Part shown: positions 50,301-61,406 of the stretch, one piece after another
Layout: each line of letters opens with the position of its first letter
How positions within the stretch are numbered: position 1 is the stretch's first letter
NCBI GenBank assembly: GCA_013399115.1
Contig: VXAA01003855.1
Coordinates: 171,724-235,723 of the forward strand
DNA length: 64,000 nt
Reading direction: 5' to 3'
From: Anseranas semipalmata
Lineage: Eukaryota > Chordata > Aves > Anseriformes > Anseranatidae
Made by a program: the position numbers and the translations under genes
The notes under the pieces: model-generated
Databases searched by the model: none
What the model was told of the DNA's origin: nothing
The model's input: only the letters and a program-made list of their open reading frames with translations

Positions 50301-53026
50301 CTTGGGGCAATGATGTCTTGGTCAGTCCCTCTTCAGTGAGGGGACAATGCTGATCAGCAACCTCTGTTAAAAGTCTGAACTGCTTGTCTTCTGTGGTGTC
50401 TGCAGAGGTTTGGTTTTAATGCAAGCTTCCCAGGGATTTCGGGTTGCAAGAAGGAGCCTGCCATGCTTATATTTTCTGAAATCTGGCAAACCTGGAATTT
50501 GTTCTAATGAGTTGCAGGTGTAATTGGTAACGATAAGGGGATTTTTTTTCCCCCAATTTTAAGTCCATTTTCTTGGGCTTCTGCTAGCTGCTTCTTTGTT
50601 CTCTCTTGTTATCAGCCATACCTCAAAGCACATGGAGCTGGCAGTGGGATGCTAAAGCCCTGCTCCTTCCTAGGTTCTTAACTGGAGCAAAATATCATGC
50701 AGATGGAAAAAGAGCATTGCTTGCTCCACAGAGAGTAGAACAGTGAGCTTCTGCGTAAAGCCTGGATACACAACTCCAATTTGCCACAGAATAGCAGCTC
50801 TTTTCATGATTAATCGATAGAAAGACTTTTGCCATGTTTGCTATTTGGATCCTACTGGAAAGCAGTGATATTTACGTCAACTCTTTTCTTTAACAGATGA
50901 AGAAAAGACAATACAAACAATAGTTGCACTGTTAAGAAAATCAGGGGATCAACTAGAAGAAAAGGTAAGTACTTCTGTTCTCAGGAGCTACACAGGCTAG
51001 AGTCGGATACAGAGATTACACTTTTGTTGGGAGTGAATGCTTTGTAACCTAGCTCTCTGTCTCTATCCTAAACTTCTCTTTCCACATTTAGGGCTTTCTG
51101 AAACCTTCACCATTCATTCTGAAATATTTCTTAAGACCGGAAGACTAGCAAAGATATCTGTTGGGGTGTAGGAGGAAGACAACAAAAAGGTGGTGTATTT
51201 CAAAGAGTCACTTACCTCATTCCCATCAAGTTTCATAGGACATTGAGCCCTTGACTGACTCCAAGAAGGTCTTGCATTTGCATTAAATTTGGCATATGAA
51301 TTGTTCTCAGTGGAGGAAGGGAAACTCTACAGTTTTAGGGATTGGTGTATGGAAAGGGAAATAATTCTGAGTGCATTTTGAGAACCCTGCTCAAAAGCTA
51401 TACAAGCATGCCTGCATGAGTCCATTAGTAGGAGTTTTCTCTATTAAAAATACAGGTACTTGTCCTCTTAATGCCCTTCATTAGCTGCCCCTTCTGCTCT
51501 GTACCGATATCATCCCACATGGAGGACATGCTCTGCTCTGGCAGCAGAGAGGTACTCAGATAAGGTAAGAAGTGTCAGAAAGACCATGACTGAGCAAATG
51601 AAGCTTAGGACAGCAGGTACTGCCAGCACTTCTCATAACCTTGCCCTTAGTGTCATCTTCCCACTGCTCCTGTATTCCCATGGCATCTCACCTGCATGTC
51701 TCAATATCAGTGTCACACTTGTTTTGCTCTCTTTCTCTCTGCTTCTCTCATTCAAATGCAAAAAACCTGAAGAAACCTGAAGAGCCACCTCCAGACCCTG
51801 AAGAAACAGCTTTGCAGTGAGGTGTGGGGTTTGTGTGTCATCTCTTGCATTCAACACCACAATTAGCCTGTATTGCATATATTATCTAGAGATGTTCTCC
51901 TTTCCCAATGGGATAGGGCCAGGAATTACAACAGAAGTGGCTCAATTTAACTAATCCTTATTCTTATTTTCAGTTCAAAAAGGACAGGACTTTCTATCAG
52001 CATTTTAAAGATATGCTGTCCTACACCTTCTTCGAGAGGATCACTGATACGTTCCTGGAGGATGTCTCAGCAGATTCAGCAAATGAGACAGAAGGCCAAC
52101 TACAATGCACCAAAGTTGCCTTTACACTGGAAGTTGTCACCAGACTTACTGCTGTGGACAACCATCCTATGAACCTGGTCATGGGCTTTGGATCAAAGTA
52201 CCTTAAAGAACACTTCAGTCCATGGATTCGTGACCGGGGGGGCTGGGTATGAGTTTTGCTTCCCTTGTCTTGAGCATAGTCTAGAAGTACCATACTTTCA
52301 CAGAACTGGCATGGGCCAGATGCAAACCAAACCAAAAAGGTATTCTTTAACACAATATGTACTTAAGCTGTGGACTTCCTTGCTGCAAGACGTTTTCTAT
52401 GCTGCAAGCTTTTTATTTACACAGGTCCAAAATCAATAGGAGACATTCATGGAAGGCTGTTCAATATAAAGCACTATTCCTGGCACAGACTGACTCTCCA
52501 CCACAAATAGATGAAGGCTGGGAGAAAACCAGGAAAATTCACTACACGCTTGACCTAATCTTAAACTTCCCCCCTAGAAGTCTGCTGTTGGCAAGTTCTG
52601 GGGACAGTGTAGCAGTTCAGCACTTCATACAGTCTGCCCTTATGTTATTGTATATGTCCACCTCTCCGTACACAAAGGCATCCATTTATCTTCATATCCC
52701 ACTTTCAAAGTTTCAGTTGTGGAAAGTGCTCTTTGGCCAGCAGTGGTGCGGAGCTGCTGTCCTTCATAGCTCATTCACCTGGCTTTGTTGTGAGGCACTT
52801 GCAACAGAGATCCTAGTCCTTTTGTGCTTCACGAAGTGCTGTAAAGTGTACGTCCATTGAAACAGATAACATGTGAGGTCAGGAAATCCTACTGGCAAAC
52901 CTACTGACTGACCTCAATAGATTTGAAATTAGGATGAGAGTCATCATTGCTTTTATAATTTTAAATTTTCTTTCTCTGTTACAGGAGAAGGCTTTGACTT
53001 CACTCAATCAGGAAGAAGTAGAATAA
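46994..53026 (+). CDS. BCL2L14: BCL2L14 (Bcl-G), five coding exons, 328 aa
   Basis: Member of the BCL2 family related to Bcl-G, a mostly cytosolic protein first described as an apoptosis facilitator; its physiological role is debated. Joined exons are 46994-47381, 49755-49970, 50897-50964, 51974-52246 and 52985-53026; all introns are GT-AG and phases match (1, 1, 0, 0). The product is 328 residues, against about 327 for human Bcl-GL. Residues 10-17 (EEIPLEDN) match the human EEIPLDDD block. Residues 202-224 hold the BH3 core LRKSGD (214-219). Residues 225-315 form the C-terminal domain with DNHPMN (286-291) and FGSKYLKEHFSPW. The BH2 motif GGWEK straddles the last intron. There is no signal peptide and no hydrophobic C-terminal anchor, as in human Bcl-G. 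The start codon has G at -3. Identification rests on remembered human sequence. Confidence 0.93.
47382..49754 (+). other. BCL2L14 intron 1 (between coding exons 1 and 2)
   Basis: 2,373 bases with GTATGT...CAG borders and a poly(T) run at 47717-47731. No other exon or known repeat was recognised. Confidence 0.8.
49736..49837 (+). repeat. 51-bp tandem duplication over an exon-2 splice acceptor
   Basis: Unit 1 (49736-49786) and unit 2 (49787-49837) are identical except for three bases. Each contains a pyrimidine tract, CAATCAG|GTGAAA and ...CCACATTGCAGAC. The length is divisible by three and no stop is introduced. Confidence 0.95.
49755..49970 (+). CDS. BCL2L14: BCL2L14 coding exon 2 (residues 130-201), with duplicated acceptor
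   Basis: Acceptor CCAATCAG|GTGAAACAG ends at 49754 and donor GAAATG|GTAAGG begins at 49971. The split codon with exon 1 gives Gly130 (G+GT). The exon start is part of a 51-bp tandem duplication, so the same acceptor recurs at 49805 and is also in frame. Using the second would remove 17 residues (the ETADVNHIAD...SQSG stretch). The segment ADVDHIADKLAMLVTSRPQP aligns with the human stretch before the BH3 exon, so the second unit looks like the ancestral one. Confidence 0.88.
50897..50964 (+). CDS. BCL2L14: BCL2L14 coding exon 3, BH3 exon (residues 202-224)
   Basis: Acceptor TTTAACAG|ATGAAG ends at 50896 and donor AAAAG|GTAAGT begins at 50965. The 68 bases complete Asp202 and encode the peptide ending LLRKSGDQLEEK, close to human LLKYSGDQLERK. 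It supplies the LxxxGD core of the BH3 region and ends in phase 0. This small exon and its borders match the mammalian gene layout as I recall it. Confidence 0.92.
51974..52246 (+). CDS. BCL2L14: BCL2L14 coding exon 4 (residues 225-315)
   Basis: Acceptor CTTATTTTCAG ends at 51973 and donor GGCTGG|GTATGA begins at 52247. It encodes FKKDRTFYQHFKDMLSYTFF through RLTAVDNHPMN, LVMGFGSKYLKEHFSPWI and RDRGGW. This is the best-conserved part of the protein against mammals (human has KLTAIDNHPMN and KYLKENFSPWI) and corresponds to the helical BCL2-like core. The NWGR signature of classical BH1 domains is absent, as in other Bcl-G proteins. Confidence 0.94.
52985..53026 (+). CDS. BCL2L14: BCL2L14 last coding exon (residues 316-328, stop TAA)
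   Basis: Acceptor TCTCTGTTACAG ends at 52984. Thirteen codons (EKALTSLNQEEVE) precede TAA at 53024-53026. The human protein likewise ends shortly after GGWEK in an acidic EEVD-type tail. The exon continues into the 3' UTR. Confidence 0.92.
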   Translation, partial: EKALTSLNQEEVE

Positions 53027-53688
53027 TTGTGACTGAATTCATTCTTCAGGGTGCATTCTTCAGTTAAGGAACATGCAGGATCTTACCACAATCTGATGCC
53101 AGTGGCTATGTATTTTTATTTTTTGCATGGAAAGTTGGACTGTTGCATGGCTAAGTCTGATGGGTACAATAGCACTTCCTCAAAGTTGGTATTGATGTAG
53201 AAGTGCTCTTTAGTGGATATGAAGGCACTTCCAACTCCTCTGGAACATTCAGCCCCATGGATAGTGATTCCAGGTACCTTTCTGAGTAGAGATGTTTGCC
53301 ACTGCACCTACAGATGGACGTTAAAATGCAAATGGGAAGAAAATATCAGTGTGCAGTCAAGAATCAGTGGACTGTGGTCAACCATCAACCAAGCAAGATG
53401 AGTGCTGGTATTTTTGTGCAGTTCATAGCGTTATCATCTGTTATCAGTCCCACAGTGCCTTGTTAGTAGGTATACCTGCACACGAATATCAGCCTTGTCT
53501 CTCTCTCTTTCTCTGTTAGATTCTCCACAGTATTGATGTCACTTTATACTTCTGAAAGGGACTGAGTAAGGTTAATGAGGGCTATTTGCTCCATTACCTT
53601 CTCCATTCTTCCAAGACAATAGACTTGATTACCTTCAGATGCTTTTAATTTGAATTCTTTTGTTTTAAACCCCTTCAAAGTGTAATGC

Positions 53689-53727
53689 AATAAATGTTGA
53701 CCTTTACAGCATTATTTTTCCATTAAA
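53689..53727 (+). terminator. proximal poly(A) signals AATAAA (53689-53694) and ATTAAA (53722-53727)
   Basis: A canonical AATAAA and a common variant lie 33 bases apart. A GT-rich stretch (TTGTGTGAGCTTTGTTG, about 53744-53760) follows as a plausible downstream element, suggesting cleavage between about 53710 and 53745. Confidence 0.6.
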
Positions 53728-54297
53728 GAGGAAGATACAAGCATTGTGTGAGCTTTGTTGCCCAAGAAATTTAAAAATTATTCTACTGTGTCAGTTTTCC
53801 TCCTTATGCAAAAGAAGCTTGATGCTATGTGTAATCTCAGGGATTTCTCAGTAAACTGAACTCGACCTTTAGCCATTGAAAACAAATGATCTGGTTAGAG
53901 TTCTTAAATCTGTAGGTGTGGCAGAGGGAGAAATAACAATATATCATTTACAGTAGAGATGTGTTCCAGTGAAACTATTTGGGATTTTCAGGCTTGATTT
54001 GTGGCCCATTTCGTGATGACTTTTGGATTTCCATCCCCTGCAATTCCTCAAGCTGTAAAATCATATAATTGCTCCTATGATTTTCTGGTACAAACAGTTA
54101 ATGTTTTCTGAAAAGGCTCTCTGCCTCTCAGTAAGATGCCGTTCTACTACACGTACTCATTCTGTGTGTACAAGTATGTTAACTGTTAATTGCACGAAGA
54201 ACTTACTAATGAATCATGACTTTGAATGAAAGTGATAAAAGGCATTTTAACTGGATGTAGAAAATATGCATTGCTATAAAAGATCAAGTATTCTTCT

Positions 54298-54303
54298 AAT
54301 AAA
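54298..54303 (+). terminator. distal poly(A) signal AATAAA
   Basis: A second canonical signal 1.27 kb after the stop codon. A longer alternative transcript end is possible but not shown. Confidence 0.4.
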
Positions 54304-57300
54304 CCTTAAACTTTCAACATATGTATAGCAAACTCGGCTGCTGTTTGGACACGTATGTGCGAAACAAGACAGGGAAGATGGAAGTGAGTGAGCTCTGTTT
54401 CCCTTCTTCAAAGGACTGGGGAAATACTTGTTATATCTCTAGACTGTAAATCTAAGATTCCCTTAGTTTTTAAGAACATCTACTCTTTCTGATCACTTCA
54501 GATGGTGTGTGTGTGTGGGGGGGTGATTTGGGGAGAGTTGCAAGCACTTACCCAGAAGTTTTAAATGTTTTTCTCCTTCCTTCCCTTTCTGTGACACCTT
54601 TCTCCTATGAAAAAATGTGTGGCATTGTACCTTCCTCACACTGGAGGCTGCTGCTTTATTATAAAATTGATTGGTTTCTAAAGCAGGCTTATTAGCTAGA
54701 TGTTGGCTCTGAAGAACTAGATGTGATTTCACTTTAATTACACTAAGACTAGACTTGGTCTGCTGGCGTACACTGCCATTAGTTGGGTGCTAGCTTGTTG
54801 AACTCACTTTTTTATTGTTTTGGCTTGGATAACAGTCTGCTATTTAGGAAGGTGCAAATTTTGCAGTTGTGAGTGTGGTTTTTAGGCTGAAGGTTTAGCA
54901 GCTCTAAACCCACACTTGCCTCTCATCCCCAGTTTGGTACCTCAGGGCCAGTTTCATGCCAAGAACGGAGACGACAGCAAGACAGACTGTTGAATGGGAA
55001 TGTGAAAACTAGCCATCTAAGAAAAGATATTCAGCTGTTTTTTATTTTACTCTGGGTTTTTAAGAGGGACTTTTTTCAGTAGCAGTAGGGGCCAGCATAG
55101 GAAATCAGCCAAGTGAGCTGTTTCTTATTTAGACATTCTTACATTTGTCATCCACATCAGTTAGATTTTAAGAGCAACCTACTCCTTTTATGGCAGGGAT
55201 CTGTGGTAACCTTCTTGCTGGAATAATGCCTTTGGTTTATTGTGAGAGTAGTCAGCAAGGCTGAGCACCAAGTTGTTGCCCCTGCTGCTGGCTGGCATTA
55301 ATTAGCCAAATTCTACTATTGGCTCAAATAGTCTTTGCTTCGTTGTTTTTTTTCTAATCTGTGATGACTAAGCTAGTGGTGTACACATGCATGCGTTTTG
55401 GGTGTGTATGGAAGTGGAGGGGATGTTGGGTGGGTGTCCATGCCTTCATTTTACTTTAATGTCTCACAAGAAATACCTCTCTCTGTATCGTTGAAGGACC
55501 CTCTGGTGCCAATTTGGGGGTGTTACTGTGAAGATAGAGAGGTTTACTCTTAAACTGTTGCTTGGGACTTTTATTACTGTATATCTAACCAAGTCAGCAT
55601 CAAGTTATTTGTTACATCAGGTAGCCTAATTTTAAAATGAGCTGATTGTGTATTAAGGTTGCAAAGACAGAGTTTAGCCCTCTGCAGGTGGTAACAGGAT
55701 TTATTTTATCCAGCAGCTGCCTTCTAGGTTGTGTAAAACTGAGTCAAGACACTGGGGCAGGCTGTGTTGGCACCCAGGAGCTGTTGTCCCAACCTAACGC
55801 CACCCTCCCTGAGCCAGGGCTCCAGCAGCAAACAGGACCTGTCCCAGCTGCCATTCCGTGGAGCAGTTAAAGCATCAGATAAGAAGATCCCACTACGCAT
55901 GTGCGCACATGTTGTACAAATGAGCTATGCCCTGGCTCGTGGCTGCAGTGCCCCTTGCTCCAGTGAGCGTGCAGTAGGAGGGAGAAATAGCAGAAAACAG
56001 CCTGGAGCCTTTGCCCAAAACCAAACATTTTACATCTCCATTACTTACCTTTGTTCTGGCTGTCAGAGAGCTGGATTTCTTTCAGCTCTCAGGAACTGCT
56101 GGCAGAGCTGTGTGCGTTCAGTGTTTCTCCAGAACAGGCTGGTGAGGTCTTGGGTCTTCTCACCACTTCACCTGGTCTCCATCCTTTTAGAACTGAGTCT
56201 CCTTTCTCTCCTTTCCACAGGTGAAGAGCGTGCTACCAAAACATACATTTCAGCAGACAGCAGGTTGACAGAAAGTGAATTGCAGTGAAGCAATGAGGGG
56301 AATAACTCCACAGATACTATGGTCTGAAAAGTGGATTTACAGTCTATGATTTGTATGCTGCAAAGGCTCACAATCTGGAACAAGTTCAGGGTGAAAAGTT
56401 CACAGCTGGGGCGTTGCAGTGTGAGTGAAGGGTGAGCAGCAAGCAGAAAACATTAAAGTCTTGCTTGTGTTATCTGTGATGCTCTTGCCAGGGATGGTGT
56501 AAACTCTGGAAGGGAGACAGAAACTCTTGCGCTGTTGCATGGTACCTAGCACAGCAAGTTGTGGGGTGGGGTTAGGAGATGTTCTTGGATTGGAGCTACT
56601 GCAATCCATCCTAATCAACCAACAGAGAACTTTTCTCTTGTGTCCCATGACTTGCTCCACTAAATATCTGCTGCAGCCAGAGCAGAAAGCTTTTGCTCTG
56701 GAGATGCAACAACAATGTGTTTTCCTGCCTGGGGTGGTAGAAATGATGGGTTGCAAAAAGATTTCTTGCTGGAGTCAGCATCTTTGCTGAGTATGTTCTC
56801 TATGCTAACTTTCACAATAATCTTCCCCTCATCTTTCTATCCCAGGGTCACTGTTGGCAGATGCATGCCAAACCTGGCTCTTATCTCTGCTCTAGAGGAA
56901 AGCTCAGATGCTTTCCAGGCAAAGCCAGCATGCTAATGCAAAACCAGCTGAGTTCATCACTTGAAGATGCTGGAGAGAGATGGAACCTAAGCTGTTGGAA
57001 GTTAAACACCAGAAGTGGAACTTTCTGTCTGCCATTGCAGTGGTTCTGCTTCAAATACTTATTACACACAATCTCTGTAGATGTGGATAGCACTACCACT
57101 TGGAGTGGGGCATTTTGTCCCCCTCTATTCTCCTCCCCGTCACCCCCCCCAAGACAGAAATGGTGCCTGCAGAGGAACATCAGCTAGATTGGTCCTGTTG
57201 GCTAGACAGACAAGAGGAGAAGCATACCAAGCAGCTTAGCACTGCTCAGACGCAGGGCTCTGATCATGTCTAGTGGCAGAAATGTAGGCAAGCATGGGAG

Positions 57301-58599
57301 TTTTTTTGTGTTAAGCAAGGCCTGAAGGAAGTCTTTGGTGATGCCAGTGGTGCCTAAACATTCAGTGTGGATGCCTCTAGTGAAATTAAAATCTTCTGGT
57401 GGGTCAAGACTCTGGAACCAGTGGCAGGGGACTGGACCATACAAGGACACAGGAAACCTAAGGTGATGAGAAGTATCATGGTGCAGCTGTGCTTGCAAGC
57501 AAGTGGCTAAGAAATCATGGTATGAAGTAAATGCAGCAAGCACTGCTCTCCAGCTTTATTTGGCATTAACCTTTAGAAAAGATTTTCTGTGGAGTGAGAG
57601 ATGCAAGGATGCTTCAGGCATTGTCATCGTTTTAAGCATCAGAGAAAAGGTGAAGGTGGCCTTGTGATGGACCTCCTCTGGCAAAGCTGTAGAAGGTTGT
57701 TAACAGCAGCCATGTCTTGTGCTTTGTGTTGCCAATCCCAATGTCTAAAAGCCCTGAGTTAGCTCCTCAACCTCTCCCAGAAAAACCCTGAAAGATTAAC
57801 CACCCTCAGGTGGTGTTCAGGGTTTTCCAAAATGGTTGTGGAGGCTGCATGTCATACTCGCCTTCTGCTTTTTATCCTTCCAGGTAAAGGCAGTTCCCAT
57901 TGCCACTTCCTCTCCAGGAGCAGGAGAGTGAAGGCTTTTAGCTGAAAGCTGAGATCTCCAATCCCACCCTCTCCAGAAGCTGGAGACCAAGCAAAATGCT
58001 GAATATTATGTAAAAACCACAGACTGTTGAAAAATACCAATGTAATTTGGAGATGAGGTGTCCTTAGCAGGGATGTGTCCCATTGCAGTGATCCATCACT
58101 TCTCTGTCAAATAATCACAACAAAAACACACTGTGTACAGACAGATGATGTCCGTGTGTTTCTTTCCCAAGCCAGCACTCGCACAGGGAAAGCTCAGCTC
58201 TTTCTGAAGGAGTGGGGAGCGTTCAGCAGCACTTCCCTTCACAGCCTGTCCCATGGCTTGCATCAGCTGTGCAGAGAGAGCCCCTTCAGCCACTCACTGC
58301 CCACTCTTTCATACCTATCTGGATAAAGGCATCCATCTCAGTTTGGGGTACTTGGGCAATTTTTATGGAAATGTGGGACAGAATTTGTTCTGTGAATGGT
58401 CCTGGGTGGCTATTGCTGTGCTCTCCCAGCTCACAAAGAAACCTGTGAAGGTTACTGACCAAGAGAGGTCCCATGCAGATAAAGTGATGGGGACCCAGGC
58501 AACGTCCCAGATTTAACCATAAAAGGACACCTGTTAAAAAAAAATAATTAAAGTTTCAACACCTGGCTCCAAACACTATGAAACACACGTGGTGATGGA
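54304..58599. other. non-coding stretch downstream of BCL2L14
   Basis: In mammals the next gene, LRP6, ends in this direction on the opposite strand. No minus-strand frame here resembles the LRP6 cytoplasmic tail. The frame at 55764-56288 (plus) has no recognisable domain. A GT-rich simple repeat lies at 54508-54526. Confidence 0.5.
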
Positions 58600-58860
58600 A
58601 ATGTCTGCCCAGCCCAAACCTGCTCCTGTTTGGAGCAGCCGAGCCCAGCAGTGCCACCCCAGGCACCTGCCGCCTCTCCCCATCCCGCCGGTCAGGAGCG
58701 GCCGGGGGCGGCGGGCAGCTCTGCTGCGGCCACCAGCCACCTCCTGCGGCCACCAGCCACCTCCTGCGGAGGAAGCGAGACCGGCTCTTACAGCAACACC
58801 AAACAAACAAACAGCGCTGGCCGGCCAGGACCTCGCATGTGCTCTGTCGAGCCTTAGCGT
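58600..58860. other. GC-rich patch with 20-bp tandem repeat
   Basis: Locally GC- and CpG-enriched, with a 20-bp unit CTCCTGCGGCCACCAGCCAC present about 2.5 times (58721-58770; the first copy has one mismatch). It is too short to be a confident promoter island. Open frames here are Pro/Ala-rich and unrecognised. Confidence 0.5.
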
Positions 58861-60471
58861 GAAGCGATGTGTAAAAGCATTAGCGAGGAATAGGGCAGAG
58901 TTCAGCGCTGAGGTCAGCTCTCTGCTTTTAATTAAGGCGAGTGCGAGTCAGGAAAGACAATATCCCATTATTGAGTGGGTAGTGGCTGTCATGTTAGATG
59001 CAGTTTCTGCATTCAATTAGAGGAGGCAAATTAGCCTTTAGTGCCAGAAGAAAAACCCAAATGAGAGCCAGTTTGATGGACCAAAATTAAATATGAGACA
59101 GGAAGAATTTATCATCCCCACAAAAACGTTTGGAATACACACTGGGAAGAAACTTCAAGAAATCCATGGAAATGCTTTGAAGGGGACTGACTCACGATTG
59201 CTTTGAAGACTTAAGTTTGCTTTTTACTCTCTGCTTTTGAAAAAGGTTTTAGGATTCACAAACTGTATTTTCCTCTGGCTGGGGGGGCCTGGAATGTCTT
59301 TCTCCTCCCTGCTCCTCAAACACTGCTGAGCGAACTGCTTATCCTCTTTGCTTGCCAGCGGGCCCCTTAGGAGTGATACTCAGCATCCCATCCTGGGCAA
59401 TGTCTCACATACCCAGCGGTGTGAACAGCAAGTTATGGGCTGAGACTGCTTTCTGTTGGACAGACCATAGGCAATGGGCATATGCAGATACATCCATGTG
59501 GACATGTAGACCAGGGTCTCTCATATGGGGAAAAGGAACAGGGAAACCTGCAAAACACTGTAATTACCAGCATCAAACACTCCATTTGCCCCACTACAAC
59601 TAATGGTTTTCAAAAGAAAGGGTTGGAAAATGTTATTTTATTTTATCTTCAGACAGTGACTCAAGCAAAACAAGCTGAAAACCACTATGGTAACAAATTT
59701 GCTGTTAATAATATGCACATGAGTTTGCAGTTCATTTTGGAGGATTCGATACCTACCTTATCAAGCATCTCAGCTCAAAAACAAATCAGCTAATTACCTT
59801 CTGGCCTCGGGGTCTCTTTTTCTAGCAGCCCAAGGACAGATGAAGATTGGTTATCTCACAGCAATTACAACATTGAACATTTTGCTGCAGTTGTTCCCAA
59901 GAAAACAAGAATGATGGACTGTCAGCTTCTTTGTGTGCATACAGAAATAAAACCATACAGAAAAACAGATTTAGTATCTGTGTTTTTTCTTGAAAAAAAA
60001 TGCAATGAAAATAGTAGAGGCAGTTGTAATTACAAACAGGGTATCAAGTTCTTCTAGGTTCAAATAAAAAAAAACACAAAGATGCAAAATATGCATCAGA
60101 TCCCTGAATCTATTCTATCTGGAAGAAACAAATGTAGAAATCATTAAATACAGAACTAATATGGCAACTGTAATGCAGCAGTAATGGATAGAGATGAATA
60201 GATTCTTACTCTTGATGATGCATGTGGAATTCAATTCCTCCTAAGGACTTTTAGACTTACAAGTAGCAAAGCACCTTTGGGCAGAAGGGAGAGATCTTCA
60301 TATTTAACATAATCCTTGCACATTATGCTTTTTTATTTTTCCCCAAACTCTTATATGTCACAAAATAACACAGGAACAGAACAGTCCAGAGATCTTTTCA
60401 AATCTGAAGCAGTCTCATGTAGCCATGCAATAATAAAATAAAAAAAAATCTTGCCAAGACCCTCACACTCC

Positions 60472-60510
60472 CAAAACAAACAAACAACCAAACAAACAAA
60501 CAAACAAAAA
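60472..60510. repeat. (AAAC)n microsatellite
   Basis: About nine AAAC units with one ACC interruption, directly readable. Confidence 0.9.
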
Positions 60511-61379
60511 CCCTTCTCTGAAATGATCTATTTCATTACTCCAGGTTGGCTCCTAGTGACATGCTGGAGTCAGGAGACCAAATCCACCTTGTACCTGGTT
60601 ACAGCAACAGCGGCTAATCATGCACGCCAGCAAGACAAATGCCAGGTAATTGAAAACAAATGTTGGAGGCCTCGGAGAGCCTGCAGTAAATTATGAATCT
60701 GAATCACCAAGCCCTGTTAGTCCTACAGGTGCTTTGCCTGTTGCTTTTTACAGTCATGGGAAGAGATAGGTTTTATTACTATCATAAAATTAATTCAAGG
60801 AAACGAACAATGGGGGCATGAGGATCATGTCTCTTGTCTGTCTTCTTAGTTCTCTTTTTCTGGAGTCATGTAAAGCTGAAGGATGATTCAAACATCAGGT
60901 GAGGAGAGAGAAAAATGTTCACATGGTAAAAGGGCCCAAGTGTCTTGAAGCAGCAAAAAAAAAGTCTGTCTCTTTCCCACGCATTCACATTCCCCCTGTG
61001 CTGACAGACAGGCGTGTATTTTCTACAGAGACCTGAAAAAATCAAGAGCAACTCATCCTGTGCCATCCACCAAATAACTTTGCCTCAGATGCTGGCTTTG
61101 GGACCAGCCCATAGTTCTGTCTAACTTTAGACTTCTGAACGTTTCTTGTCTCTTTTACAAAGACAGGAGATGTCAGTGGAGGAAATGATCGGTATCCCTT
61201 CACATCTTTCAAAATTTTAAGGAATAGCTTTTCCTATTTCACCTTCATTTGTAAGCTCCAACCTATCTTGCTGTTCTGCATCTTTGAAAACTAATGGTAA
61301 ATAAAAGACCAGTCCCTGACAAGAGCCTTCACGGTCCCATCATTAGCCCAGTAACCCAGCCATGGCTCACACACATCAC

Positions 61380-61406
61380 TTTTATTTATTTATTTTTATT
61401 TATTTA
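61380..61406. repeat. (TTTA)n microsatellite
   Basis: About six TTTA units with one extra T, directly readable. Confidence 0.88.

Larger units (their letters stand above)
53027..54303 (+). other. BCL2L14: BCL2L14 3' UTR and possible extended 3' UTR
   Basis: No intron or other gene is apparent after the stop codon. Candidate ends are set by the poly(A) signals at 53689, 53722 and 54298, giving UTRs of roughly 0.7 or 1.3 kb. Confidence 0.6.

Noticed and set aside
51715..51822. Possible extra exon in BCL2L14 intron 3 (Pro/Glu-rich, ending at a TGA)
   Set aside because: The pyrimidine tract lies upstream but no convincing acceptor gives a conserved peptide. Nothing matches the mammalian protein.
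55764..56288. 174-codon frame with an internal TTCCACAG acceptor-like site
   Set aside because: No similarity to BCL2L14, LRP6 or another family I recognise; likely chance.
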